The notes below the pieces were generated by a model. The model ran no database searches. It was not told the DNA's origin and was given only the letters and a program-made list of their open reading frames with translations. A stretch of 64,000 bases of DNA, from assembly GCA_009842245.1 (NCBI GenBank), contig VYFT01000006.1, positions 168,787 to 232,786 of the forward strand, given 5' to 3'. The stretch's first letter is position 1. Each line of letters starts with the position of its first letter. The position numbers and the translations under genes were made by a program. This document shows, in pieces, positions 37,063 through 45,766 of the stretch. Origin of the DNA: Gammaproteobacteria bacterium (GTDB lineage: Bacteria > Pseudomonadota > Gammaproteobacteria > Pseudomonadales > Azotimanducaceae).

Positions 37063-37539
37063 ATGGGATTTGCACTATCAGAAATCAAGCTCACCAGTAG
37101 CGCGTTCAAACCACACGGACAAATTCCTCGTTGTCATACGGGGGAAGGTGAGGATTACTCTCCTCAACTAGCTTGGTCAAACACGCCGGACGAAGCAGAG
37201 TCATTCGCGGTGGTTTGCCATGATCCTGACGCACCTCTCTTGACGCCCAATGGGTACGGCTTTGTGCATTGGGTCCTTTATGGGATACCTCGACCGGTTC
37301 GGGAACTGCCCGAAGACTGTGAGGAATACGTTCACGGGCGCAACCATTTTGGCAATATTGGATATGGCGGTCCGATGCCTCCGCCTGGGCACGGTACGCA
37401 CCACTACTATTTTTGGATTCTTGCGCTAGATTCGATGATCTCTCTACCAGCAGGTCTAAACATGGAAGAGTTGTTTAAAGAGATCGAACCTGCGGTCATA
37501 GGAATGAATCGCCTCGTCGGTACGTACTCCAGAAATTGA
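37063..37539 (+). CDS. YbhB/YbcL-type phosphatidylethanolamine-binding (PEBP) protein
   Basis: A 158-residue PEBP-fold protein. DPDAPLLTPNGYGFVHWVLY supplies the anion-pocket Asp-Pro-Asp and His, and GHGTHHYYFWILALD is the second conserved segment. I chose the ATG at 37063, with AGGAACAACC upstream, over a GTG nine codons earlier. Bacterial YbhB-type proteins have no firmly established role. The gene is 35 bases after the SulP gene and may be co-transcribed. Confidence 0.87.
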   Translation: MGFALSEIKLTSSAFKPHGQIPRCHTGEGEDYSPQLAWSNTPDEAESFAVVCHDPDAPLLTPNGYGFVHWVLYGIPRPVRELPEDCEEYVHGRNHFGNIGYGGPMPPPGHGTHHYYFWILALDSMISLPAGLNMEELFKEIEPAVIGMNRLVGTYSRN

Positions 37540-37611
37540 GCGTTTTATGCGACTCTTTCACCACTACTGACGATTTTCGTTTAGCGGTCTAACTCGCGGG
37601 TCTGCTAGCAC

Positions 37612-38157
37612 TCATCTATTCTTACTTTGCGTCCGAAGCACAGTGTCTCGGTAAGTCTTCAAAGTATTTTCGACCATGTGCTTCACAGTCATTTCACGAG
37701 CTTTGTTCCAAATGGGCGCAAAATCCCGTTTCGCTCGTTCGAATTCTGTAAGTGTTCTTTGAATCGCAACAGTAACGCTCTTTGAAGTGAGTGGGTTAAT
37801 CAGGTAGTCTTGTGGTAAGAGGTCAGAGGCGATTCCCGTATCGGTGGAGATCGCAATCAACTCAGCTTGAAGGGCTTCCAAGAGCACATATCCAAATCCT
37901 TCGCGTTCAGAGGAAATGACTATAAGCTGATGTTCAGCGAGCAATTCTAGAACATCCGTTCGTTCCCCTAGAAAGTGCACTCGATCTTGTAAGTCTAAGT
38001 CTTCGACTTGTGATTTAAGTCGAATTCGCTCAGGTCCATCTCCCACAATTGACAGTTGATTGGGGAGATTCTGCCACGCGTCAATCAATACGTCGAATCG
38101 TTTTACGGGAACTAGTCTCCCGATCGCTATAGCTTTTAAATTAGCGTTCAAGAACAA
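37612..38157 (-). pseudogene. Glycosyltransferase family 4, C-terminal half (frameshifted)
   Basis: A 181-residue frame that encodes the C-terminal Rossmann domain of a GT-B glycosyltransferase: AIAIGRLVPVKRFDVLIDAW, then EREGFGYVLLEAL with the Glu-x7-Glu sugar-nucleotide motif. The N-terminal half lies in another frame immediately upstream, overlapping by ten bases, and the join falls in the VNG linker that always connects the two domains. A TTG could start it alone, but a lone C-terminal half would not be active. It is most simply one gene of about 335 residues broken by a one-base change; an assembly error is also possible. Confidence 0.75.
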
Positions 38158-38615
38158 CCATTCACAATTGTTTTGACATGAGGATGCTGAATTCTCTTCG
38201 CGACGGCAGGACTGACCGCGATGACGGTGTCAAAGTTCTCGTAGAGTTGAGGTTTGATGTTGAGGTTGTGCACCGTCAATATACACGTACTTGAGTAGCG
38301 GGATCGCGTTAACGAAACTACTTGAGCTGCTTTTCGACCATGGGCATGCACGATTGTTGGATTGATCGCAAGAACTTGTTTGGTGAACTCCGATAGCAAA
38401 AGTGGACTGTATCGCCATCGGTCAAATCGAATTACTCGGAACTCTATTGAGCTATCGAACAGACTACGATAAGATTCATGCGCGAGAACCACGACCCTGC
38501 ATTGCTTTTGAACAAGGCCCTGTGATAAATCGCGAACGTGTCGTTCAATACCGCCACCGGTGTTTGGTCCGCTTATGGCAAAACAAACCGATAGCGTGTC
38601 TTCGCTGTCACTCAC
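38148..38615 (-). pseudogene. Glycosyltransferase family 4, N-terminal half (frameshifted)
   Basis: The N-terminal acceptor domain of the same GT-B enzyme. SGPNTGGGIERHVRDLSQGL is the usual 'ggGve..v..La..L' opening, IVHAHGRKAA follows, and the frame ends at VNGCS followed by TGA, where the C-terminal domain should begin. I prefer the GTG at 38615, which overlaps the stop of the preceding hydrolase-like gene; a longer start at 38675 lies inside that gene. Family members usually add sugars to LPS or other surface glycans. Confidence 0.72.
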
Positions 38616-39414
38616 TTGAATCTGGATTCGTTTCCGCGGGAGTTGAACTTTCAATTGTTTGAAGATGTTCAGCACTAATTCGCGTTGCGACGATTTCTAA
38701 CGCGTGGGTATGATCAACGGACTCGCCCGCAATCATTTCTGGCATTGAAATTACTAAACTTCCATCGAGATCAACAACTTGAGGGTCTTCGCTCAATTCT
38801 TTGAACTCGGCATGTAACGAGGGTTTGATGCGCCATTGAAAGTAACGGATCGTTGGCGGTAGTCGCTTTGGCAGTATTTCTCCGCACTCTTTTTCGTTGA
38901 AAACTCCAATAGTACCCTGCAAGGGTGCAGCGATGACGTGTGCATCGATCGACACTAGTGACCTCCAATCGCGCACAAACTGAGAGAGATAAACTCCGCC
39001 CAACCCGTGTCCTACCAAGGTCACTTTAGAAACCTCTTCGTCCGATTCCAATAACGACATCAACTGTTTTCTTACTTCTTCGTGGGAATTGCTTGGACAC
39101 TCAAATGGATTCCAGCGGAGAAAGTAGGAGTCGGTGTGCTCGTCGTCGATGGTTTGTAATGGTAGAATCCATTCAAATCCTTGGCTGTTCGCGTCATGTA
39201 TAGCGATCAGAATCCTATTGATGCTCTCACTCTTTGGTTCGATCCGATGAATTCCGACGGGAAGCTCCATCAATTCGGACAGATTCTCTGAAGCTTTGTC
39301 TGGAAGTGCTTCTAATTCGTGCAAGTTGATAGTCGTCTCCGCGTGAAGTACACACGTCGAAACCAGCAAAGAAATCGCTATTGAAACATTAGCACTGAGC
39401 CAACTAAATTTCAT
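38608..39414 (-). CDS. Exported alpha/beta-hydrolase-like protein lacking the nucleophile Ser
   Basis: A 268-residue protein with a signal peptide (residues 1-25, ending LHAE). It has an alpha/beta-hydrolase-like core: strand RILIAIHDANSQG, then VTLVGHGLGGVYLSQFVRDW, where the nucleophile elbow G-x-S-x-G would be. The central Ser is Gly137, so ordinary serine-hydrolase chemistry looks impossible. Similar GHGxGA elbows occur in exported DUF3530-type proteins, to which this may be distantly related. The C-terminal Ser/Asp tail is likely disordered. It overlaps the broken glycosyltransferase gene by eight bases. Confidence 0.65.
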   Translation of the reverse strand: MKFSWLSANVSIAISLLVSTCVLHAETTINLHELEALPDKASENLSELMELPVGIHRIEPKSESINRILIAIHDANSQGFEWILPLQTIDDEHTDSYFLRWNPFECPSNSHEEVRKQLMSLLESDEEVSKVTLVGHGLGGVYLSQFVRDWRSLVSIDAHVIAAPLQGTIGVFNEKECGEILPKRLPPTIRYFQWRIKPSLHAEFKELSEDPQVVDLDGSLVISMPEMIAGESVDHTHALEIVATRISAEHLQTIESSTPAETNPDSSE

Positions 39415-39467
39415 TCGATTAGGTCGTACGATCCGAATGAACCGGAATTCGCTTGAGACTGCTGTGT

Positions 39468-42400
39468 TTAGTCGCCTTCGGTTGGAAGGATTTCTTCAAG
39501 AGAATCAGCATCGTACACGACTCCGCCTTTGATCACATACACAAGATTATCTGAGCTTCGAATGTTCTCGAGTGGATCACTTTCTAGTACGACTAAGTCT
39601 GCTAGTTTACCCACTTCAATAGTACCGATGTCTTCGGCGATACCAAGCATTTCCGCTCCGTGCCGGGTCGCCGCGCGTAAGGCTTCATAGTTTGAAAAGC
39701 CTCCCTCAACAAAACTCCACAACTCCCAGTGAAAACCAAGACCCTGTAATTGGCCGTGCGAACCTACCCCAACTTTACCACCTGCTTGAACGATTTTCTG
39801 ACTTTGCTGCGCTTGAAGGCGGAAAACATGGTCTTCTTCATGCACCCAGAAAGAACGCCTGAGTTTACTGTCCAAGAGCTGGTGCGGGGTGAAGTTTCGA
39901 AGTTTTTCATCGAGAAGGGGAGACTCTTCCGTAATGAAATAGTTTTCACCTCTAGGACCCCCATAAACAACTAGTAGTGTTGGTGTGTACGCGATTTGCG
40001 ATTGCGCGATCAGTTCGACAACATCTTTGTACATCCCAAGAACGGGCATACTGTGTTCGTTGCCACTGAAGCCGTCAATCACATGCGTTAAGTCTAGTTT
40101 GGTATCCAGAGCACCTTCGGCAGTTGGCATGATTTTTAGTTCGGCTGAGGCTTGCAACAGCCAATGTCGTTGTTGTCTATTCCCTGCTATATAAGCCTTG
40201 ACGTGTTTCACACCATAGTTCTCGACATAGTTTTGGAGAACACTTTTGGCGTGTTCTTGACTTTCAAAATCGTGATCGCTGAACACACCTGGTCCAGTAG
40301 AAAGGACTCTAGGACCCGTCATTCGGCCGGCATCAACTAGATCACCGTAGTCAATTACATCTACCGTACTAGGTTGCACGTCGGTTGCCGTTGTTATCCC
40401 GTACGCGAGATTGGCGCGTAGAGACCAGAGATCTGGGTCGAGGACGTTTCGATACATTTTGAAGTGTGCGTGCGTATCGACGTAGCCCGGAAAAATGTAC
40501 GTGCCGGACACGTCCACGATTTTGGCTTCTGGCGGAATGTCGACATCAGCACCGATAGCTTTAATACGATCACCTTCGATCAGTATGGTTGTATTCTCTA
40601 GGCGGTTGTTTGTGTCTGTTACCATCGACGAAACTGTACCGCCGACTAATGCGATCGAGCCTTTGGGTTGGTGCCTTGCGTGATATATTTCTACGGGGAT
40701 GTGCGTTAAGGTCGATGTCTCCATTGATTCAGTGTCAGGAACACTCTCAGCAGTTTGTATCGTGTCTACACAGTCATCGGTTGAATTTTTGTTGTTTTCT
40801 AAACAATCAAAATTCGCTTCAATATCAGCGACGGAACGGTAAAAAATGTTGTTACCTACACTCCAGTACAAGACTGAGGAATCGTGAGACCATCCAAAAT
40901 GATCAACCCCTGTTTTCATAAGTGTTAGCATTGGTAATTTAGGATCGTTAACTGAAGTCTCGAAACGGGCCAGGTCGGTTTGCAAGGTACGAAGGAGAAA
41001 AAGTCGATCGGTGTGTTGGACGAGCACGTATTGCCCGTTGGGAGCGAGTTCTAAATTTCGTACTGGGATTTCATCTTCATCATAGTAGATTCCGGCACCC
41101 TTGATCGTTAAGTGAGTGCGAAAATCTGAACCATCGAGACGAATGGATACTAATCCTGATGTACCTGATCGAAAAATACCAGGATAGAGGTATGCGTACA
41201 GTCGTTCTTCATCGGGTCCACGATGTTGATTTGTGAATCCGCGAGCGTGTCGCACAACGCGATCCGCAAGACTTCGGTCTTTGATATTGACCTCGATGAT
41301 GTCTGTACCGGGAGGGTATCCAAAGCCCCCTCCTGAGATCTCCCGCTCATGGCTGATTCCTCGAAACACATAGATCGATTCACCGTCGGAAGACCAAATG
41401 GGTTGTGAATAGAACGCGTTGTTGGTAGAAACTCGAGTAGGGGATCGGTTCTCGCTCGCTTGGACGGTCCAAAGGGCACCGCCGTTATCCGACCAACTCA
41501 CGAATGCAATCTGTTCGCTATCGGGGGACCAAGAAGGCTGCGCAGAAAACCCCGGGACTTCGACGACGCGCCAAAGATCTCTCGACTCTCTGTCATATAC
41601 ATATATAGCAGACATTGCGGTAAACGCAAACTTTTGTTTATCTGGTGAAAGTTCAAGATCGTGAATCATTCGAGCTTTTACTGGTGCCAATCCCACTCGA
41701 TGAGGGAAATACAGCCTGGGTCCTAACTTTTTACTAATTTCGACGGTGAACGGGATTTCTAGTGCTGTCGTATGCTGGTCCTTGAACACATCCTCAACAC
41801 GTTTGCGCCAAAGTTTGCCGTTAGCGGTGTAAATGACCTCAGTGTTGTCCGAAGAAAACGTGTAGTTAGGGAGGATGTCCCGCGTAAACCGAGACTCTTG
41901 ATCATCGCGTTGTACTGGAAAAGCTAGCAGAACGTCGTCGCCAGTAGTTAAATCTCTGACACGAAGGCCAGTTTGACCATTGGCGCGGGTCCCGTACGTC
42001 AGATATCTACCGTCGCTGGATATTTGAGGTCGAAATGCGCCGCCCGAAGAACCAGTTAGTGTGTCTTCATAGTTGTTCTTTAATTCACGGCGCACCACTT
42101 GCCAAATGGGCAATCGCAGGTCATAACCAAACCCTCCGTACTTGCGTGCGTAGTACAAGTATTTACCATCAGGACTGTAAACCGCGCCGAGCGCGTTGTG
42201 TCGAGATCCGCGTGCTGCCGATTTGTTAGCTGTAGTAATCCGAACACCGGATCCGCCGTTGAGATGGTACGCCCATATTTCATAGGTCGCGAGCCCCCAC
42301 GAAGACTTTGATACTATTACATGATCCCCGTTCGGGGACCAAGAAGGCGATGCAAACAGTGCGTCGTCGTCCGCATCAGATAGGTTACGCGGATTTTCTC

Positions 42401-42725
42401 CGTTGGCGTCCATAATCCACAAATCTTCCTTGCCGTCGCGATCGGAGATAAAGGCGATCTTTGAACCGTCAGGCGAGTACACCGGTTGTGAATCAAACGC
42501 CATACCGCTTGTGAGTAACGTAGCGTTTCCACCGGTGAAGGGCATGGTGTACAGATCACCTAAGACCTCAAGGATCAGTGTGTTTCTCGCCGGTGAAACG
42601 TCTACAGACAACCAGGTAACCTCATCCGTGGTAATGTTGACTTCTCGCACTCCTTCCAATGGAAGTTCGGCTACCACGACCGCACAGGTAGCTAGTGCAA
42701 GAAAAATAGCAATAGCTTTATTCAC
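39468..42725 (-). CDS. Exported TolB-like beta-propeller/amidohydrolase protein
   Basis: A 1085-residue exported protein: signal peptide at residues 1-19, a PD40/WD40-like (TolB-type) propeller over about 30-640 with repeated 'SPDG...' blades (YSPDGSKIAFISDRDG, WSPDSEQIAFVSW), then an amidohydrolase domain at about 700-1070. The amidohydrolase opens with FPGYVDTHAHFKMYR (HxH metal ligands) and ends LADLVVLESDPLENI. Such proteins are widespread in marine bacteria; substrates are unknown, with peptides or imidazolone-like compounds often proposed. The GTG start overlaps the upstream channel gene (GTGA), so the two are coupled. Confidence 0.88.
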   Translation of the reverse strand: MNKAIAIFLALATCAVVVAELPLEGVREVNITTDEVTWLSVDVSPARNTLILEVLGDLYTMPFTGGNATLLTSGMAFDSQPVYSPDGSKIAFISDRDGKEDLWIMDANGENPRNLSDADDDALFASPSWSPNGDHVIVSKSSWGLATYEIWAYHLNGGSGVRITTANKSAARGSRHNALGAVYSPDGKYLYYARKYGGFGYDLRLPIWQVVRRELKNNYEDTLTGSSGGAFRPQISSDGRYLTYGTRANGQTGLRVRDLTTGDDVLLAFPVQRDDQESRFTRDILPNYTFSSDNTEVIYTANGKLWRKRVEDVFKDQHTTALEIPFTVEISKKLGPRLYFPHRVGLAPVKARMIHDLELSPDKQKFAFTAMSAIYVYDRESRDLWRVVEVPGFSAQPSWSPDSEQIAFVSWSDNGGALWTVQASENRSPTRVSTNNAFYSQPIWSSDGESIYVFRGISHEREISGGGFGYPPGTDIIEVNIKDRSLADRVVRHARGFTNQHRGPDEERLYAYLYPGIFRSGTSGLVSIRLDGSDFRTHLTIKGAGIYYDEDEIPVRNLELAPNGQYVLVQHTDRLFLLRTLQTDLARFETSVNDPKLPMLTLMKTGVDHFGWSHDSSVLYWSVGNNIFYRSVADIEANFDCLENNKNSTDDCVDTIQTAESVPDTESMETSTLTHIPVEIYHARHQPKGSIALVGGTVSSMVTDTNNRLENTTILIEGDRIKAIGADVDIPPEAKIVDVSGTYIFPGYVDTHAHFKMYRNVLDPDLWSLRANLAYGITTATDVQPSTVDVIDYGDLVDAGRMTGPRVLSTGPGVFSDHDFESQEHAKSVLQNYVENYGVKHVKAYIAGNRQQRHWLLQASAELKIMPTAEGALDTKLDLTHVIDGFSGNEHSMPVLGMYKDVVELIAQSQIAYTPTLLVVYGGPRGENYFITEESPLLDEKLRNFTPHQLLDSKLRRSFWVHEEDHVFRLQAQQSQKIVQAGGKVGVGSHGQLQGLGFHWELWSFVEGGFSNYEALRAATRHGAEMLGIAEDIGTIEVGKLADLVVLESDPLENIRSSDNLVYVIKGGVVYDADSLEEILPTEGD

Positions 42726-43570
42726 TTCAGTGAGCGCGCCTTACGTTCATCGATGTTTGTATTTCTTTCCATGTGATCTTGTACCCGTTTCAACGCTTCT
42801 TGAGTTTGTTTGAGTTCCCGAATGACTTCTGCAGTATCCAACTCCTCCCGGAGGGCGGCTAATTGGGCTTCTTTTGCTTCTTGGACGTTTGTGACGACGA
42901 TCCCAATGAACAGATTGATTATTACAAAGGTTGCGATAACGACGAAGCTTAGGAAGTAAATCCACGCCCACCAGTAAGTGTCTAACGCGATATACATGAT
43001 GTCCGTCCAATCTTCCAACGTAACAATTCTGAACAGAGTCAATAACGACACTCCCAATGACTCCCAGTGTTCGGAATCGACGTCGTTAAATAGGTGATAA
43101 CCGGCGACACCATAAACGTAAAAAATCACGGTCATCAACAGAACCACATTTATCATTCCTGGAAGTGAATGGATTAACGCGGTTACTAGAACTCTGAGCT
43201 GTGGTAGTACTGATACGATTCGTACCACTCGTAGGAGTCGCGCTATTCTCGCGATCATCGCTAACTGCCCTGTTGCAGGAATTAAGCAAAACACGATAAT
43301 CGCAAAATCAAAGCAGTTCCAACCATCTCGGAAGTAATGATGTACGCGGGGATAGTTCGCCATCATTTTGGTTAGCGCTTCGACGATAAAAATCCACAAT
43401 ATCACTTCGTAGGCAATCCCTATGTGCGTCGAAAAGTTGGCGTTGATGTAGACCGATGTATCCAAACCTACGAGGACGCCATTCAGCAGAATGAACGCTA
43501 TGATCGCACCAGAGAACCAAGAACTCGAGACTATTTTGTGCGCGGTTCGCTGTAAAGAATTTAACAACAT
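42722..43570 (-). CDS. Voltage-gated cation channel (NaChBac-like single-domain)
   Basis: A 282-residue 6TM channel subunit that should act as a tetramer. The voltage sensor S4 (about residues 106-127) has Arg at every third position (RIARLLRVVRIV, then PQLR). The pore loop holds the selectivity filter TLEDWTD at residues 184-190, and S6 is followed by a long C-terminal coiled coil (225-282). Classical bacterial sodium channels read TLESWS; here the extra acidic residues (Asp187, Asp190) suggest calcium preference. It is the upstream partner of the propeller-amidohydrolase gene, overlapping by four bases. Confidence 0.9.
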   Translation of the reverse strand: MLLNSLQRTAHKIVSSSWFSGAIIAFILLNGVLVGLDTSVYINANFSTHIGIAYEVILWIFIVEALTKMMANYPRVHHYFRDGWNCFDFAIIVFCLIPATGQLAMIARIARLLRVVRIVSVLPQLRVLVTALIHSLPGMINVVLLMTVIFYVYGVAGYHLFNDVDSEHWESLGVSLLTLFRIVTLEDWTDIMYIALDTYWWAWIYFLSFVVIATFVIINLFIGIVVTNVQEAKEAQLAALREELDTAEVIRELKQTQEALKRVQDHMERNTNIDERKARSLK

Positions 43571-43632
43571 AAAAGTGTTTGGTCGAGCCTATCGGGAATT
43601 TCGCGGATTACGTACCGACTTCCTTGGTCGTG

Positions 43633-44280
43633 CTAAATCAGATCCACCAGGGATTCGATAGTACGATCAGCGCCCAGCGTACTTACTGAGACTCCTTGAT
43701 TGTAACCGTATGGAACTAACACAACAGGACAACCAGCAGCTCTTGCGCAGGACACGTCCGTTGTGGAGTCACCGACGAACACTACGTTTGTTGGTCGCGT
43801 ATCCAATGCACTACACGCATGTAATATTGGGTCTGGGTTTGGTTTCGCAACTGATAAGGTGTCTCCGCCAACGACAACCCCAAAGTAACTGAAAAGATCT
43901 AGCTTTTTCAGCAGCAATGTGGATAGATCGTACCGCTTGTTCGTGACCACTCCCAATTTGTACCGTTGTCTCGACATATGTTGAACGGTCAATCTGACAC
44001 CGGTGAAAGGTTTACTAAGTATCGCAATATGCCGACGATAGTACACTAGGAAGTCTTCGTACAGTTTTTCAACGAGGTCGTTCGTGGAAGATCGTTCATT
44101 GTGTTGCTCGAGCGCACTCGAGATCATTTTTTTTGCACCATGTCCAACCCAATGACGCGTGAGAGCGATGTCTACCGGACCGAGTTTGACCGTAGAGAGC
44201 GCAAAATTTAGTGCATCGTGAAGGTCGGGCGCGGTATCAACTAAAGTTCCGTCGAGGTCGAACAGAAAAGTATCGGTCAT
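43633..44280 (-). CDS. gph: Phosphoglycolate phosphatase Gph
   Basis: A 215-residue HAD hydrolase with FLFDLDGTLVDTAPDLHDAL at the start (Asp nucleophile and the Asp two on), VVTNKRYDLSTLLLKKLDL and FVGDSTTDVSCARAAGCPVV. Gph removes phosphate from 2-phosphoglycolate produced by DNA repair or oxygenase activity. It follows rpe by nine bases, as in the conserved rpe-gph pair of enterics and pseudomonads, which supports the assignment over other HAD phosphatases. Confidence 0.9.
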   Translation of the reverse strand: MTDTFLFDLDGTLVDTAPDLHDALNFALSTVKLGPVDIALTRHWVGHGAKKMISSALEQHNERSSTNDLVEKLYEDFLVYYRRHIAILSKPFTGVRLTVQHMSRQRYKLGVVTNKRYDLSTLLLKKLDLFSYFGVVVGGDTLSVAKPNPDPILHACSALDTRPTNVVFVGDSTTDVSCARAAGCPVVLVPYGYNQGVSVSTLGADRTIESLVDLI

Positions 44281-44289
44281 GTCAGAAGA

Positions 44290-44949
44290 CTACGACAATT
44301 CCGATCGCATTTTGTCGATAACTGTTTTGTAGTTATTGCAGCTGAAGATTGAAGAACCAGCGACAAAGAAGTCCGCTCCTGCTCGCCAAGCGTCTCGAAT
44401 GTTCTCAAGACTAACACCCCCGTCCACAGCAAGTCGTGCGCTAGAACCGAGTGAATCTAGAATGGCGCGTGCTTTTTCTAACTTTCGATGTGTCTCAGGA
44501 ATAAACTTTTGTCCGCCAAAACCTGGATTGACACTCATGATCAGCACGAGATCGAAGTTGCCGTGTAATTCTTCCAATACACTCAGCGAGGTTGAAGGAT
44601 TTAAGACGATTCCAGCCTTCGCGCCGCCATCTCTAATCCGTTTTAATGCAGCGTGCACGTGATTGGTGGCCTCTGGATGTATAGAGATATATGACGCACC
44701 GCTATGAAGGAATGCATCAATCATGCTTTCAACTGGTTTAACCATCAAGTGTACGTCAAACTCAGTCTGCGGGAATCGAGCTTTCAGCGAATCGAGTACG
44801 ACTGGTCCAAAACTTAGATTGGGAACGTAATGGTTATCCATCACATCAAAATGGATCAGATCAGCACCAGCTTCCAGAACAGCTTCGACTTCATTTCCAA
44901 GTTGTGCAAAGTCTGCAGCAAGTATGGAAGGAGCGATCAGTGGTTTCAT
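44290..44949 (-). CDS. rpe: Ribulose-phosphate 3-epimerase
   Basis: A 219-residue TIM-barrel enzyme of the pentose phosphate pathway. APSILAADFAQLGNEV opens it, and FDVMDNHYVPNLSFGP and FDVHLMVKP supply metal ligands; LIMSVNPGFGGQKFIP and LAVDGGVSLENI follow. Metal-binding His/Asp residues are all present. A short hairpin (CTCTTC and GAAGAG, 45030-45050) lies upstream, between murU and rpe. Confidence 0.96.
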   Translation of the reverse strand: MKPLIAPSILAADFAQLGNEVEAVLEAGADLIHFDVMDNHYVPNLSFGPVVLDSLKARFPQTEFDVHLMVKPVESMIDAFLHSGASYISIHPEATNHVHAALKRIRDGGAKAGIVLNPSTSLSVLEELHGNFDLVLIMSVNPGFGGQKFIPETHRKLEKARAILDSLGSSARLAVDGGVSLENIRDAWRAGADFFVAGSSIFSCNNYKTVIDKMRSELS

Positions 44950-45029
44950 GCGCGCTTTAAATTCCCCGATTCAAGTTGAGCATTGATGCGATATTATCCG
45001 TAAGTGTTGCTACTTCATCCATTGTAGTA

Positions 45030-45050
45030 CTCTTCTCACTCTTTGAAGAG
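45030..45050 (-). terminator. Small hairpin between murU and rpe
   Basis: Perfect 6-base arms, CTCTTC and GAAGAG, around a 9-base loop, about 30 bases past the murU stop in the 130-base gap before rpe. There is no following T-run in the minus direction, so termination is uncertain. Confidence 0.25.
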
Positions 45051-45079
45051 CGAAATGGGCAGGTACGTAGATATTGGGT

Positions 45080-45766
45080 TCATAGGTCGGTGACGGCGGA
45101 ACTCTTGCTAGAATTCAGCAGTGCTGACAAACGCTCGGGAGAACCGATATCGATCCAATCTCCCTCAAAAATCTCTCCGGTTATCTTCTGTTGCCGGATG
45201 AGATCAAAAACAAGATCTCTGGTCAAAGAAAACGGTTCTACTTGACACTGCTCAAATATTAAAGGATGAAATATTGCGATCCCACAATACGTCAGGTTGT
45301 GGCGTTTAGAGTCCTCGAATCGTTGTACCATCTCGCTGCTTAACGCAAAGTCTTGGTTGGATTCATTACGAACGGGTGTGAGTACGAGATGCCCATGAGT
45401 CACACGATGACGGGTCAGACGTTTGAAAGGATAGGTCGTCCAAACATCACCGTTGAGTAAAACAAAGGGTTTCAGTCCCAGGTGCGGTAACGCGTTAACA
45501 ATGCCTCCGCCAGTGTTAAGAAGCTCAAACTCTTTACTAAACGTAATGCGAACACCTAAATGGGAGCCGTTTCCTAAGCGGTCAACAAGTTGATCCGCTA
45601 AGTGGTGTACATTGATAACTATGTCTTCAATTCCTGCACCTTTGAGCCATCCGATTTGATGCTCTATCAGCGGTGCGCCCCGAATTTCTATTAGCGGTTT
45701 TGGGATCGTGTCAGTTAGGGGACGTAAACGCGTGCCGGGACCGGCCGCAAGGATCATTGCTTTCAA
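45080..45766 (-). CDS. murU: N-acetylmuramate alpha-1-phosphate uridylyltransferase MurU
   Basis: A 228-residue nucleotidyltransferase whose start MKAMILAAGPGTRLRPLTDT is the GxGTRL nucleotide-binding loop (AAGPGTRLRP). It converts MurNAc-1-phosphate and UTP to UDP-MurNAc, the recycling route that bypasses MurA-dependent synthesis. I chose TTG at 45766, which overlaps the amgK stop (TTGA); a longer frame upstream lies inside amgK. The pairing with amgK, divergent from lptD, is the same as in Pseudomonas and makes MurU preferable to a generic nucleotidyltransferase. Confidence 0.93.
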   Translation of the reverse strand: MKAMILAAGPGTRLRPLTDTIPKPLIEIRGAPLIEHQIGWLKGAGIEDIVINVHHLADQLVDRLGNGSHLGVRITFSKEFELLNTGGGIVNALPHLGLKPFVLLNGDVWTTYPFKRLTRHRVTHGHLVLTPVRNESNQDFALSSEMVQRFEDSKRHNLTYCGIAIFHPLIFEQCQVEPFSLTRDLVFDLIRQQKITGEIFEGDWIDIGSPERLSALLNSSKSSAVTDL

